This document shows, one piece after another, positions 59,734 to 64,000 of a DNA stretch of 64,000 bases. The translations under genes and the position numbers were made by a program. Where the stretch lies: NCBI RefSeq assembly GCF_024814435.1, contig NZ_JANUXY010000001.1:310001-374000 (forward strand), given 5' to 3'. The stretch is from Staphylococcus americanisciuri (GTDB taxonomy: Bacteria; Bacillota; Bacilli; Staphylococcales; Staphylococcaceae). Position 1 is the first letter of the stretch. The number at the start of each line of letters is the position of its first letter. The notes below the pieces were generated by a model. It was not told the DNA's origin. It did not search any database and saw only the letters and a list, made by a program, of their open reading frames with translations.

Positions 59734-61500
59734 CTAATGTTTGATACGTAGCGATAACTCATCTAATTGACGTTCTGATACAGTCCCCGGTGCATCTGTT
59801 AATAAATCAGTTGCTGATGCAGTTTTAGGAAATGCAATTGTATCACGTAAGTTTGTACGACCAGTTAGCAACATTACTAAGCGGTCTAAACCTAACGCAA
59901 TACCACCATGTGGAGGTGCGCCGTATTTAAAGGCATCTAATAAGAAACCAAATTGTTCTTGCGCAGCTTCTTCTGTAAATCCAAGTGCTTTAAACATTTT
60001 TGCTTGTAGTTCTCCATCATGAATACGAATTGAGCCCCCGCCTAATTCATAACCATTCAATACGATATCATACGCCTGTGCTTGCGCTGTTTCAGGTGCT
60101 GTTTCTAACTTCTCAACGTCTTCAGGTTTTGGTGACGTAAATGGGTGATGTGCTGCCACATAACGATGTGCCTCATCGTCATATTCTAATAATGGCCAAT
60201 CAGTTACCCATAAGAAGTTGAGCGCTTCCGGATCGATTAAACCACGTTCCTTACCAAGTTTGTTACGCAATGCACCTAAACTTTGTGCAACAACATCTTT
60301 GCTATCTGCAACGAATAAGACAAGGTCACCCGCTTTTGCATTTGTTAATGATTGCAATTGTGCGACATGTGCTTCTTCAAAGAAACGTGCAATAGGTCCA
60401 GTAAGCCCTTCTTCAACAACTTTTACCCAGGCTAAACCTTTTGCTCCATAGATATTTACAAACTCTGTTAAACCGTCAATATCTTTGCGTGTGTAATCAT
60501 CAGCAGCGCCTTCAACAACAAGCGCTTTTACTTGTCCACCATTTTCCACTGCACCTTTGAATACTTTGAAATCCATTGTGTTGCCAAGTTCTGACACATC
60601 AAGTAATTCCATACCAAAACGTGTATCTGGTTTATCGCTACCATAGCGTTCCATCGCTTCTGCATATGTCATGCGTGGGAAAGCATCTGTTAACGTCACA
60701 CCCTTGACTTCTGATACAACTTCTTTCAACATTGCTTCACCTAATGCCATAACATCTTCTTGCTCCACAAAACTCATCTCGATGTCGACTTGTGTGAATT
60801 CTGGTTGACGATCCGCACGTAAATCTTCATCTCGGAAACATTTGGCAATTTGGTAATATTTATCAAAACCACTAATCATTAATAATTGTTTAAATAATTG
60901 AGGTGATTGTGGCAATGCATAAAACTCGCCATCGTGTACACGTGATGGGACAAGGTAATCACGTGCGCCTTCTGGTGTTGATTTTGTTAAAACAGGTGTT
61001 TCCACATCATAGAAACCAGCTTGATCTAAATAACGACGAATTGCGCGTGTCGTTTGATGACGCATTTTGAATGTTTCAGCAAACTTTTCACGTCGTAAGT
61101 CTAAATAACGGTATTTCAAGCGAATGTTTTCATCAACAGTTAAATTTTCTTCGTTTAAAGCAAATGGTGGTGTCTCTGATTTGTTGATGATTGTTAAAGT
61201 TTTTGCTTGTACCTCGACTTGTCCTGTCTTAATTTTAGGATTTACTGTTTCTGCATCACGCTTTGTTACAGTACCTGTTACTTCTACGACATACTCAGAA
61301 CGTACGCGCTCAGCAACTGCAAGTGCTTCAGCTGAAAAATCCGGGTTGAATACCACTTGTACATAGCCTTCACGGTCACGTACGTCAATGAAAATTAATC
61401 CACCAAGATCACGTCGATTATGTACCCATCCTTTTAATGTAATTTCTTCTCCTAATAATGCTTCTGTTACTAATCCACAATATGTTGTACGTTGTACCAT
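59734..61500 (-). CDS. aspS: Aspartate-tRNA ligase
   Basis: 588 residues, bacterial type with OB anticodon domain ([19 protein letters not shown]), class II motifs ([23 protein letters not shown]), a GAD insertion (about 280-420) and motif 3 [13 protein letters not shown]. It is four bases after hisS and shares its T-box leader. Confidence 0.98.
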   Translation of the reverse strand: MVQRTTYCGLVTEALLGEEITLKGWVHNRRDLGGLIFIDVRDREGYVQVVFNPDFSAEALAVAERVRSEYVVEVTGTVTKRDAETVNPKIKTGQVEVQAKTLTIINKSETPPFALNEENLTVDENIRLKYRYLDLRREKFAETFKMRHQTTRAIRRYLDQAGFYDVETPVLTKSTPEGARDYLVPSRVHDGEFYALPQSPQLFKQLLMISGFDKYYQIAKCFRDEDLRADRQPEFTQVDIEMSFVEQEDVMALGEAMLKEVVSEVKGVTLTDAFPRMTYAEAMERYGSDKPDTRFGMELLDVSELGNTMDFKVFKGAVENGGQVKALVVEGAADDYTRKDIDGLTEFVNIYGAKGLAWVKVVEEGLTGPIARFFEEAHVAQLQSLTNAKAGDLVLFVADSKDVVAQSLGALRNKLGKERGLIDPEALNFLWVTDWPLLEYDDEAHRYVAAHHPFTSPKPEDVEKLETAPETAQAQAYDIVLNGYELGGGSIRIHDGELQAKMFKALGFTEEAAQEQFGFLLDAFKYGAPPHGGIALGLDRLVMLLTGRTNLRDTIAFPKTASATDLLTDAPGTVSERQLDELSLRIKH

Positions 61501-61504
61501 TTTA

Positions 61505-62773
61505 TTATGCTCCTTTTTTAATATAACTTGCTATTTCGTCAAATTTGATTGTTTCAGACTCTCCCGTTTCCATATTTTTAATGGCAACTTGTTGTTGTTC
61601 TAATTCTTGATCACCGATAACAATCGTATATTTTGCTTTTAGTCGATCCGCCTGCTTCATTTGCCCTTTGAGTTTACGAGACAGATAGTCTTTATCGACT
61701 TTAATACCTGCATGGCGTAAATCATTCAACAATTGAACTGCATAGTTGTCTGCTGCATTCCCCATTGTTGCGACAAATAAATCAAGATGATTATCGACCG
61801 GCAACGTAATACCTTCTGCTTCAAGTGCTAATAACAGTCTTTCAATACTTAAAGCAAAGCCAATACCTGTTTGTTTTGGTCCATCTAACAGTTCAAGTAA
61901 TCCGTTATATCGACCTCCACCGCATAGTGTCGTAATTGCACCATCGTAGTTGTCATTATCCATCATCAATTCAAACGCTGTATGTGTGTAATAATCTAAG
62001 CCACGCACAAGGTTTGGATCAACGACATAAGGGATACCAAGACGATCTAAATGTGTTTTAACGTCTTCAAAATAAGCTTTTGATGTGTCATTTAAATAAT
62101 CTGTGATTGATGGGGCTGTTTGCATTTCTGGTTGATTACGATCCACTTTACAGTCCAAAATACGCATTGGATTTGTTTTGATACGACTTTGACAATCCTT
62201 ACAGTAATTGTGAATCACTGGCTGAAAGTGTTCACGCAATGCTTGCTGATATTCAACACGTGATTCTGCGTCACCGATACTATTAATGACCAATTTCAAA
62301 TTTTTTAAGCCGAATGATTGGTATATATGCATAACCATCGCAAGTACTTCTGCATCAATACTTGGATCCTCTGCACCAATCGCTTCAACGCCAAATTGAT
62401 TGAATTGGCGATAACGACCTTTTTGTTTGCGCTCATAACGAAACATTGGTCCATTATAATACAGCTTTACTGGCTGATTCGGTAAACCTTGCATTTTGTT
62501 TTCGATATAACTACGTACGACCGCTGCTGTGCCTTCTGGTCTTAATGTCAGACTGCGATCCCCTTTATCTTTGAACGTATACATTTCTTTTTGGACAACA
62601 TCTGTTGAATCACCAACACCACGTGCAAACAACTCTGTGCTTTCAAAAATAGGTGTTCTAATTTCCTCGTAATTGTAAAGTGCCATCAAACCATCTAATC
62701 GAGATTCGATATAGCGCCATTGTGCTGATGTTTCAGGTAAAATATCTTGTGTACCACGCGGAATATTAATCAT
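61505..62773 (-). CDS. hisS: Histidine-tRNA ligase
   Basis: 422 residues. [42 protein letters not shown] and [13 protein letters not shown] are the HisRS motifs; the C-terminal anticodon domain follows. First gene of hisS-aspS. Confidence 0.98.
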   Translation of the reverse strand: MINIPRGTQDILPETSAQWRYIESRLDGLMALYNYEEIRTPIFESTELFARGVGDSTDVVQKEMYTFKDKGDRSLTLRPEGTAAVVRSYIENKMQGLPNQPVKLYYNGPMFRYERKQKGRYRQFNQFGVEAIGAEDPSIDAEVLAMVMHIYQSFGLKNLKLVINSIGDAESRVEYQQALREHFQPVIHNYCKDCQSRIKTNPMRILDCKVDRNQPEMQTAPSITDYLNDTSKAYFEDVKTHLDRLGIPYVVDPNLVRGLDYYTHTAFELMMDNDNYDGAITTLCGGGRYNGLLELLDGPKQTGIGFALSIERLLLALEAEGITLPVDNHLDLFVATMGNAADNYAVQLLNDLRHAGIKVDKDYLSRKLKGQMKQADRLKAKYTIVIGDQELEQQQVAIKNMETGESETIKFDEIASYIKKGA

Positions 62774-62880
62774 CTTTGCACATCTCCTAACTTACTTAAT
62801 AATGTCAATTTATGCCTGAGATTTATTGTGATAGAAATTTTGATACAAACTCTGTCTTTCGTGCTTGCAACAAAAATTAA

Positions 62881-63097
62881 AACGTCCCTTATATGCTGCT
62901 TTCACATATAAGGGACGTTCGTTGCCGTGTTGCCACCCTAATTAAGATATACACCTCTGTGTATTATCTTCACTCTTTTGCTGATAACGTTCGCAACACG
63001 ACTTTATTTTCATAAAGTACCTCTTCTTGTGTTCAAAGCGTATAACTCCATGATCTGTCTCGCAGCCTAGGACAAACTCTCTTTGGAACATAATCCA
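62881..63097 (-). ncRNA. T-box leader of hisS-aspS
   Basis: T-box sequence AGGGTGGCAACACGG (62925-62939). Terminator AACGTCCCTTATATG/CATATAAGGGACGTT (62881-62919), a perfect 15-bp stem, then TTTAATTTTTG. Stem I contains TTTGAACACAAG with CAC (His) at 63029-63031 as the candidate specifier. A TATAAT at 63104-63109 is the likely -10. Confidence 0.92.
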
Positions 63098-63184
63098 CAT
63101 TTCATTATACGTATTCAAGAATACTAACGGTGATTCATATAAAATTCATTTACCATCATAACTGTTTTTGATTTTTTTTTCAAG

Positions 63185-64000
63185 CTATTGGTAAAGAAAA
63201 TAATTCTTTAAACCGTCTACTATGGCAGATTCTACAATATAACGATGATTTTTGTCATTAATTAATGTTTCATCTGTTGGGTTACTAATATAACCTAGCT
63301 CTAATAAAACAGCTGGCTTTTTAGTCTGCCGTAACACTTGATAATTCTCTTGTCGTGAACCTCGATCAGTAAGTAACGCTTTTTTCTGAATGCTCGCATT
63401 AAGTGTATTGGCTAATGCTTCTTGATTTTTATGATACCAATATACTGTTGCACCATTGGCATCCGCTGATTCCAAAGCATCGTTATGAATACTGATAAAT
63501 ATATCACCTGTTGCTTTACGATCTTTCAACTTCACATACGTATCATCCTTGCGCGTCAACTTCACTATGGCCCCTTCTTTTTCAAGTCTTTTTTTCAATT
63601 CAAGACTCGTTTTTAAAGTGACATCTTTTTCAAGTGTTTTTTTTCCAGTTCGACTTGATGCACCTTGGTCACCACCCCCGTGTCCAGGATCCAACACAAT
63701 GACTTTATTTTTCAGAGGGCGTGCGTTAGGGTCAACATCTTCTTTAATGTCTAAATTAGTATGCCAACCTGCTATCCATCCTTTTTGTTTATGATCTGTA
63801 GAAGCCACTTCGATCCACTTGCCAGAGCGAGACAAAATCTTAAAAGTATCGCCTTCCTCTACTTTGTATAACACTGGATATGCAGCATTTGGTCCCGTCC
63901 GCAGTTCCGCATCTTCAGTTAAACGCACTTTATCATTATTTGGAGTCAAGAGGGCAATGGAAGCAGCGACGATAATACAAACGAATAAAAGCGCCAAGAC
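63185..64000 (-). CDS. lytH: Cell-wall amidase LytH, N-terminus cut by the window end
   Basis: About 271 residues visible. A membrane segment ([15 protein letters not shown]), an SH3b domain ([32 protein letters not shown]), and an Amidase_3 domain with [15 protein letters not shown] (zinc His), SIHNDALES and [13 protein letters not shown]. In S. aureus LytH acts with ActH on membrane-near peptidoglycan and controls cell size. The start lies beyond 64000. Confidence 0.95.
   Translation of the reverse strand, partial: VLALLFVCIIVAASIALLTPNNDKVRLTEDAELRTGPNAAYPVLYKVEEGDTFKILSRSGKWIEVASTDHKQKGWIAGWHTNLDIKEDVDPNARPLKNKVIVLDPGHGGGDQGASSRTGKKTLEKDVTLKTSLELKKRLEKEGAIVKLTRKDDTYVKLKDRKATGDIFISIHNDALESADANGATVYWYHKNQEALANTLNASIQKKALLTDRGSRQENYQVLRQTKKPAVLLELGYISNPTDETLINDKNHRYIVESAIVDGLKNYFLYQ

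Overview
The window is chromosomal DNA from a staphylococcus. The gene orders hrcA-grpE-dnaK, lepA/rpsT/holA/comE, nadD-yhbY-aroE-yqeHG, udk-greA, alaS-ruvX-ireB, recD2-mnmA and hisS-aspS-6S RNA are those of the Firmicute core chromosome. The protein sequences are closest to what I know of Staphylococcus (LepA, CymR, LytH, IreB). The divergence and gene content (thiC, an apbE-fumarate reductase block, an epipeptide operon) suggest a species other than S. aureus, but I cannot name it from sequence alone. Almost everything is on the minus strand. The clear plus-strand exceptions are rpsT, the epipeptide operon, a luciferase-like oxidoreductase and rarA.

Region 1 (1-21.8 kb) is housekeeping. It holds the class I heat-shock operon with CIRCE and CtsR sites, hemW, lepA, rpsT, holA, the late competence operon comEA-EB-EC, and a ribosome-assembly/NAD cluster (rsfS, yqeK, nadD, yhbY, aroE, yqeH, yqeG). 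It continues with mtnN and a six-gene operon around 5-oxoprolinase (pxpB-pxpC-accB-accC-pxpA and an NRAMP-like permease).

Region 2 (21.9-31.6 kb) is accessory. The most striking item is an A+T-rich plus-strand operon at 22125-25678. It encodes a 54-residue precursor peptide that is not in a long ORF, a radical-SAM peptide epimerase, an M50-like membrane protease, and a two-gene ABC exporter. This is a staphylococcal version of the Bacillus subtilis epipeptide system (epeXEPAB, formerly yydFGHIJ). Its core is WYFVKSKANRWVVGSGH. A perfect 22-bp palindrome lies upstream. Next to it, on the other strand, is an operon apbE - a three-domain flavoprotein of the NADH:fumarate reductase type - a NorB-like exporter, with two Rex-like operators.

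Region 3 (31.6-64 kb) is again mostly core. It has thiC under a TPP riboswitch, a tRNA U34 hydroxylation/methylation cluster (trmR-trhP1-trhP2) with udk and greA, and a small secreted protein behind a set of inverted repeats. It then has alaS with a T-box, recD2, mnmA and a cysteine desulfurase, cymR and rarA on overlapping opposed promoters, tcdA, and a five-gene oligopeptide transporter. After these comes a decayed response-regulator-like gene, 6S RNA, and aspS-hisS with a T-box. The window ends inside lytH. No tRNA or rRNA genes, intact insertion sequences, prophage or CRISPR arrays were seen.
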